This document shows positions 1 to 9,218 of a DNA stretch of 64,000 bases, piece after piece. Below the pieces are notes generated by a model. The model did no database searches. It saw only the letters and a list, made by a program, of their open reading frames with translations, and was not told the DNA's origin. The DNA is from an uncultured bacterium (GTDB taxonomy: Bacteria > Hydrogenedentota > Hydrogenedentia > Hydrogenedentales > Hydrogenedentaceae): NCBI GenBank assembly GCA_938014335.1, contig CALLRP010000025.1, forward strand, positions 30,088 to 94,087. Reading direction: 5' to 3'. How positions within the stretch are numbered: the stretch's first letter is position 1; the number at the start of each line of letters is the position of its first letter. A program made the translations under genes and the position numbers.

Positions 1-37
1 CATCCTGCAAAGGTATAGTTAATCTATCAAATCTCAT
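1..37 (-). CDS. clpB: ClpB-type disaggregase, N-terminal fragment
   Basis: Only the first 12 codons lie in the window; the gene continues past base 1. They read MRFDRLTIPLQD, close to the usual start of ClpB (M-R-x-D-x-L-T-x-x-x-Q), the Hsp100 AAA+ disaggregase working with DnaK. A strong Shine-Dalgarno AAGGAGG lies 9 bases before the ATG, which supports a real start. The identification rests on a dozen residues, so another Clp N-domain protein is possible. Confidence 0.5.
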   Translation of the reverse strand, partial: MRFDRLTIPLQD

Positions 38-176
38 AGGTTATTACCTCCTTATTTTTTATTTTTAATACAAGCAAATGGTATGCCAATAAAAAATAGG
101 CTTTTCTATCAATTTTTTAAAATTTTTGTTTCAAAAAAATACTTATCTTTAAAATTTGTTTTAATTTAAAACGAAA

Positions 177-204
177 GAGGCAAATCTTATAAAAGATTTG
201 CCTC
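177..204 (-). terminator. Rho-independent terminator of the porin gene
   Basis: A perfect 12-bp inverted repeat (177-188 with 193-204) has a 4-base loop. On the minus strand it is followed by a T-rich run (TTTCGTTTTAAATTAA). It lies 24 bases past the stop of the porin gene and before clpB, so it should separate the two transcripts. Confidence 0.85.
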
Positions 205-227
205 TAACAATATAAATATTGATAGAT

Positions 228-1790
228 TTAGAATTTAAGAACCATCATCCAGAAGATGTATCCAGCATCGTCGTTATCCGAACCACCTGAAAAACCGGTC
301 CCGTTGGCTTGAATATAAGCACCTTGTGCTAATCCATCACCTACAAATAAGTAATTACCGTATAATAGGAACCACAGGTCTTTTGAGTAATTGTATTTAA
401 TCCATGCGGCGATTTCCCAACCTATGTCACTTTCACCTTCGTCTGTCCAGAAACTAAGCAGGGGCGCTGCATAGAATTTTCTACCTAAGACCTTAAATGT
501 TTTCGGTGGGTCAAAGGGGGAGACAATCCCATCATAAGCTCCATGGACATGTAATAAGATTTTTTCTGTGGGTTTTAATTCGAACCCTAACTGAACCTGC
601 CAGTAATTTGATAACCAGCCATTATCATTTACTGTAGGAAGATAGTTTTTATCAGAGAAAAGACGATTAAATGAATGACTTGCTTCAGGTTCATAAAATG
701 GATTTAGCCAATCCCAGAAACTGATGCTACGATTGTCATCACCCTGGAAAAATACACCCAAAGTATAAATTCGGGGCGACCATTTTACATCTTCAAATGT
801 ATATCCCAAAGTAAGTTCTGCACCTAAATCACCCCAATTCGCGTCATCATCACCATATATCATACCTATAGGTTTAAAGGTCGCACCTAACGAATCCGCT
901 TCGCCAAATTGATATGCTAATTCTAAATCATAATCGAAGCCTGAGGATTTACCAAATGCACGGATACCAACAGTATGTAATTTTGTAACACCATAATCAT
1001 CCCGACCGAAAATGTCCTCTGCCCACTCGCGAATAGGATCTCCCGTGGTATCGTGAGGACTTAAACCATCTCTCAAGAAATACCAATAAGCAGAAACGGT
1101 TAATGGTTTCCAACCTGCATAAGTTCCGTATATACCATAGAAATCTACATCCCCATCCTGTTCAATCTGGAAACGGTCATTCAGTTTAGATGCAAAAGCA
1201 TCAACAGTCCAATCTCCTTGTTTATAGGTGAGACGAATAGCATCCTGGGAGGAATATTGAGAAGGGGTTAGCATATTTGTTACTAACCAACCTTTACCCA
1301 TGATCAAGTCTTGACGACCCACACGCAATGTTAAAGGTGCACCAAACAATTCTCGAACTTCTACATACGCTTGCTCGATTTCAACATCATCTTTAGAATC
1401 GGCTCTTGTATCTATTCCTGTTACATAATCCTTTGAACGAAAGTCTTCACCCCAGATATGCCAGTCATAAAATTCAATAAATGCAGAAACATTATCTGTA
1501 AAGTCTGCTTTAAAATTTAGTAATACAGAAGTTTCATACCGCACCCAATCTGTACCTTCATCATCCCATTTGAATAGAGATGTAATACTATTTCCACCCA
1601 CAGGTCTTCTTTGTATAAATGCAGGTGGTATCCTTTCCGTTCTTGGAGCAAATGTATTAATATACCACCTTCCCCGAATCCTCAATTCACCCCCCACAGA
1701 AACACTCTGTAATTCTGCCATCGCTACAGATGTAACAATAGCAAATAAAAGAAAAACGAAAAATCCCCTAGTCAACATTGATTTGTTCAT
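228..1790 (-). CDS. Alginate-export-family outer-membrane porin
   Basis: This 520-residue protein starts with a Sec signal peptide (about residues 1-25, cut after AMA). It continues as alternating beta-strand sequence and ends in Phe (MMVLKF), the usual C-terminal signature of an outer-membrane barrel. A segment near residue 150 (LRVGRQDLIMGKGW) matches the conserved GRQ strand of the alginate-export porin family (AlgE-like). The likely role is passive uptake or export of an anionic or sugar substrate across the outer membrane; the substrate cannot be read from sequence. A Shine-Dalgarno AAAGG precedes the ATG, and the gene has its own terminator downstream. It shows the organism is a diderm. 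Confidence 0.8.
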   Translation of the reverse strand: MNKSMLTRGFFVFLLFAIVTSVAMAELQSVSVGGELRIRGRWYINTFAPRTERIPPAFIQRRPVGGNSITSLFKWDDEGTDWVRYETSVLLNFKADFTDNVSAFIEFYDWHIWGEDFRSKDYVTGIDTRADSKDDVEIEQAYVEVRELFGAPLTLRVGRQDLIMGKGWLVTNMLTPSQYSSQDAIRLTYKQGDWTVDAFASKLNDRFQIEQDGDVDFYGIYGTYAGWKPLTVSAYWYFLRDGLSPHDTTGDPIREWAEDIFGRDDYGVTKLHTVGIRAFGKSSGFDYDLELAYQFGEADSLGATFKPIGMIYGDDDANWGDLGAELTLGYTFEDVKWSPRIYTLGVFFQGDDNRSISFWDWLNPFYEPEASHSFNRLFSDKNYLPTVNDNGWLSNYWQVQLGFELKPTEKILLHVHGAYDGIVSPFDPPKTFKVLGRKFYAAPLLSFWTDEGESDIGWEIAAWIKYNYSKDLWFLLYGNYLFVGDGLAQGAYIQANGTGFSGGSDNDDAGYIFWMMVLKF

Positions 1791-1954
1791 CTAAGTACCC
1801 TTTCATCAAATTATTAGTTTTATTGTTTGAGAGAAATCAAATAAAAAATCACAATTTTATAATCATATTAAATAGATGACAAAAAATTCAAACAGTAGAA
1901 GAATATTTTTAAATTCACCTTTGTTAATAATACAAAAAATAAAGGAGAGTAAGT

Positions 1955-2539
1955 ATGGTTGCTGTAAATTCTACCATGTTACCAATAGGGACAGAAGCCC
2001 CTGATTTTCACTTAAAAGATACATCAGGAAAAATCGTTAATCGAGATGATTTTCGAGGTCGTAATGGGTTGCTTATTATGTTTATTTGTAACCATTGTCC
2101 ATTTGTTAAACATATCCAGAACGAATTAGTACAATTAACAAATGAATATCAAAATAAAGGCATTGGAATTGTAGGTATAAACTCCAATAATGCAGAAAAA
2201 TATCCAGAAGATTCGTATGAAAAAATGAAAGAAGAAGTAGAAAAGGTTGGATACACGTTTCCCTATTTATACGATGAAACACAAGAGGTAGCCAAAAATT
2301 ATAAAGCGGCATGTACTCCTGATTTCTTTTTATTTGATGAAAATTTCAAATTAGTATATCGTGGGCAATTCGATGATTCTCGCCCTGGAAATGGGAAACC
2401 CATTGATGGCAAAGATTTAAGAAATGCTTTAGATTGCTTATTAGAAGGGAAAACCATCCCTGAACATCAACGACCCAGTATAGGCTGTAATATCAAATGG
2501 AAGCCTGGTAATGAACCTGATTATTTTCTAAATCATTAA
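1955..2539 (+). CDS. Thioredoxin-fold protein, PRX-like (AhpC/TSA type)
   Basis: This 194-residue protein has the redoxin fold: an N-terminal APDFHL strand, then a CxxC centre (C45-N-H-C48) inside MFICNHCPFVKHIQ, and a C-terminal TPDFFLFD segment. It belongs to the peroxiredoxin-like group whose CNHCP motif replaces the usual peroxidatic Cys context. It has no signal peptide, so it probably acts in the cytoplasm in thiol-disulfide exchange or peroxide defence. Shine-Dalgarno AAAGGAGAG fixes the start. It is a single-gene unit, divergent from the porin. Confidence 0.8.
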   Translation: MVAVNSTMLPIGTEAPDFHLKDTSGKIVNRDDFRGRNGLLIMFICNHCPFVKHIQNELVQLTNEYQNKGIGIVGINSNNAEKYPEDSYEKMKEEVEKVGYTFPYLYDETQEVAKNYKAACTPDFFLFDENFKLVYRGQFDDSRPGNGKPIDGKDLRNALDCLLEGKTIPEHQRPSIGCNIKWKPGNEPDYFLNH

Positions 2540-2636
2540 TCCAATATAATCATTAGCATTGATTTGCATTTTTGTTATTGCTTCCTTTTTATAATAATAT
2601 CTTATATATTAATGATTTTTATGAAAGGAAGCGAAT

Positions 2637-3095
2637 ATGAAAAATAACAATACACCTGCAGAAAGAACCGACTCAATACTTTCTTTTTTTAAATTATCTA
2701 TGAGACTACTTGCTATCGCTTATTTTATAGGTGCATTATTCTTTTTCTTTATCACAGATGGTGTCAACTACATCTTAAATTTTCTCCCTATTTTCTTAAA
2801 AATATTACAGCCTTTACCTGAAAAAAATACAGATTATTTTTGGCTTCCATTAGTGGCTTCTCTTATGCTGGTACTGACATATATCGCATACCAATCGTCA
2901 AAAGACCCACACAATAAGATACTATTGAACCTTCACATCTTATCAAAGTTTATTTCTTCTGCAGGTTATCTTTTCCTATTTTTAACAGATAAATTTGTGT
3001 TTGGATATATAGTAGGTTGTCTTCTGGACCTTGCTATCTGTGTTTTTGTCATCTATTTGAAATTAAAAATCAAAAAAATAGAGAGCGTTTCCTAA
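2637..3095 (+). CDS. Small integral membrane protein, unknown
   Basis: The 152 residues hold about four hydrophobic helices (near residues 23-43, 68-86, 97-115 and 120-142) and a Lys-rich cytoplasmic tail (KLKIKKIE). No family is recognised. It is the first gene of a run in which the next start is 7 bases away and the following genes overlap, so it is probably cotranscribed with the GMC oxidoreductase unit. Shine-Dalgarno GAAAGGAAG is good. It may be a membrane partner of that enzyme; this is inference from position only. Confidence 0.6.
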   Translation: MKNNNTPAERTDSILSFFKLSMRLLAIAYFIGALFFFFITDGVNYILNFLPIFLKILQPLPEKNTDYFWLPLVASLMLVLTYIAYQSSKDPHNKILLNLHILSKFISSAGYLFLFLTDKFVFGYIVGCLLDLAICVFVIYLKLKIKKIESVS

Positions 3096-3102
3096 TATTA
3101 TC

Positions 3103-4137
3103 ATGAAGTTTCCATATCATATAACCAATCAATCCTTTTTAATACCAGAATGTAAAAAAAATGCTTATGAAGTTTGGTATTGGAAATTGAATCCTATTGA
3201 AGTAGACTGGTCTTTCTGGTTTCGTTTCACAATATTAAAAAATAACACAAAAAATGTGGCAGAGGTATGGGGAATTTTTTCAAAGAAAGATTCTACCAAT
3301 GACCCGACAAAATCACTAAATATCGCAGTAAAAAAAACTTTTTCTTTTGAGGAATGTTCCTATCGTTTACCAGATAACAGTATTACGCTTCGTGATAATT
3401 TTGTTAATTTTACATTCTGTCATGGATATATTAATGATAAAGACAAAGTACTTAAATGGGACTTAAATTTGATGCCTATTGCTCCACAAGCATCTTATAA
3501 TTTTGTTCCTTATTTATTATGGAAAAGAGGAGTTGTTAAAAATTATGCAGTTACAACCCACGAAAAAATACTTTATAACGGGACCATAGAAGTAAACCAG
3601 GAGACTGTTCAGGTAAATAATGCATTAGGTATGCAGGGACATTTAGCAGGCCTAAAACAGGGGCACTCATGGGCATGGGCTCATAGTTGCATTTTTTACG
3701 ATGAAGAAAGTGGGGAAGCAGTCCCTATTATCATTGATGTTTTAACCGCCCGTGCAAGATTAGGGTGCAAAATAGCCTCTCCCCCTCTTACAACGTTATT
3801 TTTATATTATGAAGGGAAAATATACTCATTAAATTCCATTCGTAGTATGCTCCATATTCGATCTAAATATATTCCTCTATTTTGGGAATTTAGAACCAAT
3901 ACAGATGATATTCAATTATCTACTACAATCGAGGCAGACCCTTCTCTTGTCGTAGGTGTTCAATATGAAGATACGGATGGAAGTCCACTATATTGTTACA
4001 ATACTAAAATGGCAACAATGAAATTAGTAATTTATGATAGGAAATTAAATAAGGAACGACAATTTATTAGTTTAAATAAATGTGCCTTTGAATGGGTACA
4101 AAGGCAACTCTGGAATAAAGTTCCTCTATCAATATGA
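3103..4137 (+). CDS. CrtC/AttH-like beta-barrel protein (putative)
   Basis: The 344 residues have no signal peptide or membrane segment and are rich in short beta-strands with aromatic residues (YEVWYWKLNP near the start, KQGHSWAWAHSCIFYD near residues 185-200). The GHxWAWAH segment and overall layout recall the lipocalin-like CrtC/AttH and tocopherol-cyclase superfamily, which bind or modify isoprenoid and lipid substrates. That resemblance is by eye and weak. It overlaps the next gene by 4 bases (ATGA), implying translational coupling. Its partner in the operon is a GMC oxidoreductase, so a lipophilic alcohol substrate is plausible but unproven. Confidence 0.5.
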   Translation: MKFPYHITNQSFLIPECKKNAYEVWYWKLNPIEVDWSFWFRFTILKNNTKNVAEVWGIFSKKDSTNDPTKSLNIAVKKTFSFEECSYRLPDNSITLRDNFVNFTFCHGYINDKDKVLKWDLNLMPIAPQASYNFVPYLLWKRGVVKNYAVTTHEKILYNGTIEVNQETVQVNNALGMQGHLAGLKQGHSWAWAHSCIFYDEESGEAVPIIIDVLTARARLGCKIASPPLTTLFLYYEGKIYSLNSIRSMLHIRSKYIPLFWEFRTNTDDIQLSTTIEADPSLVVGVQYEDTDGSPLYCYNTKMATMKLVIYDRKLNKERQFISLNKCAFEWVQRQLWNKVPLSI

Positions 4138-4574
4138 GAATATATATGGAACCATTTCTTAAAAAAAATAGCTATGCTATACTAAAAACGCTCTTCGACG
4201 ATGACCCTTATTGGCTTGAAAAGATATCCATAGATAATTTCTGGGTCGAATTTAAGAAAACATTAGATACTTTGCCACCCCTTAAACGATTTGCTTTTGC
4301 TCTGGCTATTGTTATTCTTTCAATAATCCCCCCTCCTTATTCATTCTTTTCTGCCATTCATAATTCGAAATTACTTGTGAGAAAAAAATGGCTCTATTCA
4401 TGGGAACAATCAAGATGGATTTGGAGAAAATCTTTATTTTTAGGTATTCGGATTCTCCTTGTAGGGAGTGCACTACAACTACCTCAAACTATGGTCCATA
4501 CAAATTATCATGAATTTCTTTCAGAGCGAGAAAAACACCTTTGTTTGAAGGTAAGAGAGATAAATAATGAATGA
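4134..4574 (+). CDS. Small protein encoded beside GMC oxidoreductase
   Basis: This 146-residue, mainly helical protein has one hydrophobic stretch near residues 58-78 (FALAIVILSIIPPPYSFF) and is rich in Trp, Lys and Arg. No family is certain. GMC dehydrogenases often have a small helical subunit encoded next to them or fused at the N-terminus, and the 4-base overlap upstream and 8-base overlap downstream fit such a coupled subunit. It may hold the oxidoreductase at the membrane. The start at 4134 overlaps the preceding stop; a second ATG lies at 4146. Confidence 0.5.
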   Translation: MRIYMEPFLKKNSYAILKTLFDDDPYWLEKISIDNFWVEFKKTLDTLPPLKRFAFALAIVILSIIPPPYSFFSAIHNSKLLVRKKWLYSWEQSRWIWRKSLFLGIRILLVGSALQLPQTMVHTNYHEFLSEREKHLCLKVREINNE

Positions 4575-6111
4575 ATATCTACTCGATATATACAACCGTT
4601 CTAATGTGATTAATTTAGCAGATAATGAAACCACAAATCTAACTAATATTATTTATGATTTTATAGTTATTGGCAGTGGAGCGGGGGGGGCAGTTATCTC
4701 AAAAGAACTTGCAGAACAAGGAGCAAATGTAGCCCTCATCGAGGAAGGTTCGCTCCCTTTTCCATGGGAAACTTCCGCATTTCGTTCCTTGCTTAAATTA
4801 TACCGCGATAATGGATTTACAGGGACTATTGGTAAACCTATGATACCTATCCCATTAGGACGATGTGTCGGTGGAACAACTGTAATTAACTCGGGTACAT
4901 GCTTCCGTGTTCCTAAAAAGGTATTAAATATATGGGAAGAAGAGTTTGGCTTGAAAGACTTTAATAGTGAAAACCTTCAAGATTGCTTTTCAAAAGTTGA
5001 AAGTGAAATTCATGTTGAAGACGCTGACTGGAATGTTATGAATAAATCCAGTGATTTTATACGAAAGGTCTTTTTGAACAAAGGTTTGCCATGCTTTCCT
5101 TTGAGAAGAAATACACATAACTGTAAAGGATGCGGGATGTGCTGTTATGGCTGTACCTCAGGGGCAAAAAAGAGCATGGAACTCTCGTATATACCTAAAG
5201 GAATTCAGGCGGGTCTAACATTATTCTATAATGCAAGAGCGAGCCATATCCTTCTATCCGATAGTAAAACAGCACAGGGAACAGCCATTGATGTAATTCA
5301 TCCGTATACGCATAAGGTCATCAAAAGAATTGTAATTAAAGGGAAAAATGTTATTGTTTCCTGTGGAACTATGTTATCGCCTTTATTACTTAAAAGAAGT
5401 GGCATTGCAGTTGATAATCTCAATTTAGGGGCACATTTAACTATCCATCCCGCAAGTAAAATTGCTATCGAATTAGAGGATGAAGTTTCTTCCTGGGTGG
5501 GAATCCCTCAGGGATGCTACAGTACTGCACTGGAAGAAGAGGGTATCATCTTTGAAGGTGTAGCTATGCCCCCTGATTTAGGTCCTTCTGCAGTCCCTTT
5601 CTCAGGCAGGGAGCTTATTCATTACTGGAAAAATTATAAAAATATGGCAACCTTTGGATTTATGATTAAAGACAGTAATGAAGGGAAATTAAATTTCAGT
5701 ATAAAAAATCATCCTATTTACTCTTATCAACTCACAGCTACCGATGTTCAGCGATTAAAGAGAGCCATAACCTTTCTTGCAGAATTATCATTAGAAGAAA
5801 AACCGGTTCAAATATTTATAATGGTAACAAGAAAACCGAATATTATTAGAGATAAAGAGGATTTATTAAGGTTTATCAGAGAGGAACATGCTCCATCCGA
5901 TTTTGAGTGCATGGCATTCCATCCCTTAGGAACCTGTCGAATAGCAGACTCATCACTTAAAGGGGTATGCGATTCTAACCACAAGGTATTTGGCACAAAT
6001 AACATCTATGTCTGTGATGGTAGTTCTATCCCAACATCTCTTGGCGTAAATCCACAATTAACCATCATGGCTCTGGCAACACGCTTAGCACAGATACTTA
6101 TAAATAATTAA
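4567..6111 (+). CDS. GMC-family oxidoreductase with Cys cluster
   Basis: This 514-residue flavoprotein has an N-terminal FAD dinucleotide motif (GSGAGG, residues 36-41), the GMC substrate-domain motif near residues 98-113 (GRCVGGTTVINSG), and the C-terminal FAD segment HPLGTCRIAD followed by GVNPQLTIMALA. It should oxidise an alcohol group. Unusually, residues 186-196 carry five cysteines (CKGCGMCCYGC), a ferredoxin-like pattern seen in a subset of GMC enzymes such as fatty-alcohol-oxidase relatives, suggesting an Fe-S or metal site. No signal peptide is seen. It is the last gene of the coupled run from 2637, and it overlaps its upstream neighbour by 8 bases. Confidence 0.85.
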   Translation: MNEYLLDIYNRSNVINLADNETTNLTNIIYDFIVIGSGAGGAVISKELAEQGANVALIEEGSLPFPWETSAFRSLLKLYRDNGFTGTIGKPMIPIPLGRCVGGTTVINSGTCFRVPKKVLNIWEEEFGLKDFNSENLQDCFSKVESEIHVEDADWNVMNKSSDFIRKVFLNKGLPCFPLRRNTHNCKGCGMCCYGCTSGAKKSMELSYIPKGIQAGLTLFYNARASHILLSDSKTAQGTAIDVIHPYTHKVIKRIVIKGKNVIVSCGTMLSPLLLKRSGIAVDNLNLGAHLTIHPASKIAIELEDEVSSWVGIPQGCYSTALEEEGIIFEGVAMPPDLGPSAVPFSGRELIHYWKNYKNMATFGFMIKDSNEGKLNFSIKNHPIYSYQLTATDVQRLKRAITFLAELSLEEKPVQIFIMVTRKPNIIRDKEDLLRFIREEHAPSDFECMAFHPLGTCRIADSSLKGVCDSNHKVFGTNNIYVCDGSSIPTSLGVNPQLTIMALATRLAQILINN

Positions 6112-6388
6112 AAATCCCTATAGTCTTCCCTAAATAGTTGTTAAAGTGTTTTTCATTAGAGTTTCTATACTTTTATCTAAATAATATGAAAGCAGAAGCA
6201 TCCCGGTTCCACAGAGAGTGCGGGTACCCCACCTAAACATCATATATCTACAGGTTATATACTTTTACTACACTTTATTATTGTATATCATATCACTCCC
6301 CTTTTCATTCCGTCAGCAAGATACAGACGATACTTCTCGGGGAGGAATGCCTGCACTACTTTTTCGTCAGCAGGGATGGTGATTATAC
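6112..6388. other. Intergenic region with a GC-richer island
   Basis: This 277-base gap lies between converging genes. Part of it (about 6190-6235 and 6301-6385) is clearly richer in GC than other gaps in this window. CGTCAGCA occurs twice (near 6311 and 6365). On the minus strand a reading frame stays open from about 6395 down to a TGA at 6288 and gives a protein-like string, but it has no start or Shine-Dalgarno. No clear terminator with a T-run is seen. It may be a gene remnant or a dispersed element. Confidence 0.35.
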
Positions 6389-9082
6389 TTAATTCTGATG
6401 GAGAGTAAAGGAGTCTATCCAGATATTTACATTATTGAGGGTACATGGGTCGATACGAATAGATTTGATTCTGCCTGTCCAATTAGGATGGTCTCGCAAG
6501 TTAAAAGTATAGGTATAATATCCCCCATCGGCACGGATGGGTATTGTTATAGAATTTTCTTCATTAAATTGTGTACCTTTAGAAGACCAATATAACTGAG
6601 CTTTGTTTTCAACTGGTGTAGGTGTGTCCACACGCAAACGTAAAGTAGCGCGTGGATATTGATGCGATTTTAATCCTTTTAAACCATAATAAAAGAAATA
6701 TAAAGAAGCGTCTTCTGTATTGGTTCGTCCCGTCAAACTTCCTTCTTCTATTTTAATTTCGCTTATACCTCTGAATATTTTCCAGCCGGTTAATGATTCA
6801 TGGAAATCCCAGGATGTTTCAAAAGGAGGAATGGGAAAATCATAAGGTCCTAAACCTACATCTTTCGGAGTAATATTTACAGGTAGGGATTGAGTATTGG
6901 TAGAAACAAAAACATCTCGAATGGCTTCATACATGGTAAAACCAAACTCTGTATTGGGTTCTACATAACTACCTTCTCCCCACTCGTTGAGTGGTCCTAA
7001 AACAATCATGGGGGTATTTGTTTCTCTGATAAAATTACGGACAGACAGTAGCATAGATTTAAATAATTCGGGTGTTCTCCCTTCGATAACTAATGCTCTC
7101 GAATCATGCCATGGTCGTGAGTCCCAACCTGTTTCTACAACGGGATAATACATCATCCCTTCACATAAATTATGTTTTTCCATCCAAATTGAAGGTATAG
7201 TAGAAACGACATCTTCGTATCTTGCATGGTTAGGAGTTTGGCTCATGTAAACTGCTTTATAGAATTCATGATAATTCGTAAAGGATGTATATCCTTCATT
7301 TTTTAGTATCTGTAATTCACCTGCAGATTGATTGTTGTTAATTGCCATGAATTCAATACCTTCATAACCTGCATCTCTCGCCCATTGCTGGGATTTATCG
7401 AATAGATCTTTTACCGCTTCAGAACCGCCTAAATCACGGCGTATATTCTCCGGAGACCAGATACACACCAGGGGCTTATTGTTAATTCGATAATAAGAAG
7501 GTAGATTGAAATAGTTGTCTATCCATTCGTTATTTACCTTTTCCCAGTCTTCCGCAGAATGGGTATTCGGTGGATTGTGATTTGCCCACATGATTGCCAC
7601 TTTCAGGTAATCTCTATACCTCGCTTTGCGATAAGCTTCAAACCAGTGTGTTAGAGACTGTTTTCCTGCCACCCAATACCAATCTACAAGGAAACATTTT
7701 ATTCCATTCTCCACCGCCCATTTGATTTGCCAATCTACACACTCGGGATTACCCTCATTATAATAGCCTAATACAGGTTTTCTGATAGGAGCGGTTGTCA
7801 TAATACAATCCCATTTTTCCGCACTATCCCAACCGGGAAAATAAAAGGCGCAAATATCTACTTTGGTTTTAATAGGTTTTGGTTCAGGCACATATTCGGC
7901 GGATATTGATTTTAGGTCAGGTAATATTTGCAATTCTCCTGTATTAATTGTAAGTGCACTCCCTTTTGATGTAGGAATAATTTCTATGGGATAGATACCC
8001 GGTTTCTCCGGTAAAACAGTCCAATAAATATCTATATAATCATCATATTCAATCTCGTAGGGAGGTTCGGGACGGGGACCCTCTTTTATAGTCAAAGATT
8101 CTGGATGTTTAAATTTTAAGTCATCAACTCGAGCGATTCCTCCCCCCTGATTTGCAAGTCTTAGTAATATAGGAATTTCTCTTTCTGCCCTTACAACTCC
8201 CTGGTCAGCACCAAAGTAAGAGACAATAAGTTCAGGTTTGTTTGCGGGTTCTTCGCCTATTGAGATAGAAAATATTTTTGTTTTTGCAATGTCTTTAACA
8301 TTTAATCCTAAAGCAAGGAGAGGTTCTTTCCATATGGGATATTGTGACATATCTAAAACAGCAATATGTGTTTTAGCATCAGAAATTAAAGGAATAGAGA
8401 TAAACTGAGGACCAATACTATCCTGACTTGCCCAGATTAAACCTAACGAATTACTATTTTTCATTGCAGAATATTCAATTGAAATATATTTCTTTTTTCC
8501 AAGTAGTAGTGATACAGGCTTGCTAAAATAATATATGCTGTTTTCTGAATCTATTTTCCATGGAGAAATATCTCCTTCTGGAAACTGCCATTTGTAAATA
8601 TCTGTAACAGGGGGCTCCCCTTTGTCCCATGTCTTTACAGAGATTTTTTCTAATTCGAATTCCAGAGCATCACACAAATCAAAACGTATTTTGATAATTT
8701 TACCTTCTTTATGCCAGAATGGGAAAACATAAATATCTTGAAAGTCATTCTTCTCTTCAAAATTGAATGTTACAGATTTTTCTCCAGACAAGCCTCCATA
8801 CTCTCCTTCATTTGTCCCTGACCAGAAGATTTGTCCCATTCCCCCACGATTTGTTTTTATTCGGATATGAAGGTATTGATAAGGGGTAGCAGGGAATTCA
8901 ATTCCCTCACACAAGAGGTATGGGTCAGAGCCTTGCGTTTTTCCATATAACTTACCATTTTCAACTCGTATATCCTGCACTTGCCCATTTGGAATCCATT
9001 TTCTTAATATTTCTGAATTATCAAATGTCCATTCAGGAATTTGAACACTCAAAAAGACCATGATAAATGAATTTAATAACAT
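6389..9082 (-). CDS. Secreted WbsX / GH99-like glycoside hydrolase
   Basis: This 897-residue protein has a short hydrophobic leader (MLLNSFIMVFLSV) followed by beta-sandwich regions. A central TIM-barrel domain (about residues 410-735) begins AFYFPGWD and contains FLVDWYW and the later LGPLNEWGEGSYVEPN segment. This is the hallmark of the WbsX/GH99-like family, known from endo-mannosidases and polysaccharide loci. A C-terminal beta-sandwich ends in IDSFTL. I chose ATG 9082 because GGAG lies 6 bases before it; a GTG at 9094 is the longer option. It likely acts on alpha-mannan or a related glycan outside the cytoplasm; the substrate is unknown. Confidence 0.75.
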   Translation of the reverse strand: MLLNSFIMVFLSVQIPEWTFDNSEILRKWIPNGQVQDIRVENGKLYGKTQGSDPYLLCEGIEFPATPYQYLHIRIKTNRGGMGQIFWSGTNEGEYGGLSGEKSVTFNFEEKNDFQDIYVFPFWHKEGKIIKIRFDLCDALEFELEKISVKTWDKGEPPVTDIYKWQFPEGDISPWKIDSENSIYYFSKPVSLLLGKKKYISIEYSAMKNSNSLGLIWASQDSIGPQFISIPLISDAKTHIAVLDMSQYPIWKEPLLALGLNVKDIAKTKIFSISIGEEPANKPELIVSYFGADQGVVRAEREIPILLRLANQGGGIARVDDLKFKHPESLTIKEGPRPEPPYEIEYDDYIDIYWTVLPEKPGIYPIEIIPTSKGSALTINTGELQILPDLKSISAEYVPEPKPIKTKVDICAFYFPGWDSAEKWDCIMTTAPIRKPVLGYYNEGNPECVDWQIKWAVENGIKCFLVDWYWVAGKQSLTHWFEAYRKARYRDYLKVAIMWANHNPPNTHSAEDWEKVNNEWIDNYFNLPSYYRINNKPLVCIWSPENIRRDLGGSEAVKDLFDKSQQWARDAGYEGIEFMAINNNQSAGELQILKNEGYTSFTNYHEFYKAVYMSQTPNHARYEDVVSTIPSIWMEKHNLCEGMMYYPVVETGWDSRPWHDSRALVIEGRTPELFKSMLLSVRNFIRETNTPMIVLGPLNEWGEGSYVEPNTEFGFTMYEAIRDVFVSTNTQSLPVNITPKDVGLGPYDFPIPPFETSWDFHESLTGWKIFRGISEIKIEEGSLTGRTNTEDASLYFFYYGLKGLKSHQYPRATLRLRVDTPTPVENKAQLYWSSKGTQFNEENSITIPIRADGGYYTYTFNLRDHPNWTGRIKSIRIDPCTLNNVNIWIDSFTLHQN

Positions 9083-9155
9083 ATAAATCTCCACTTATTA
9101 TAAAACGAAGGGGGCTTTAGTAAAATAAAAATTGGGAAGATTATAACATAAAAAA

Positions 9156-9191
9156 ATATACCCGCCGAAATTGCAACTTCGGCGGGTATAT
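9156..9191 (-). terminator. Terminator of the EF-hand/PEG-linker gene
   Basis: A perfect 14-bp inverted repeat (9156-9169 with 9178-9191) has a GC-rich core CCCGCCGAA and an 8-base loop. On the minus strand it is followed by TTTTTTT. It sits 27 bases after the stop at 9219 and before the WbsX/GH99-like gene, so the two are separate transcripts. Confidence 0.9.
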
Positions 9192-9218
9192 AACCACTTA
9201 TAGTAAATTAATTATTAA

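Noticed and set aside
1570..1794. 74-residue plus-strand frame antisense to the porin start
   Set aside because: It has no ribosome site and lies fully inside the porin gene.
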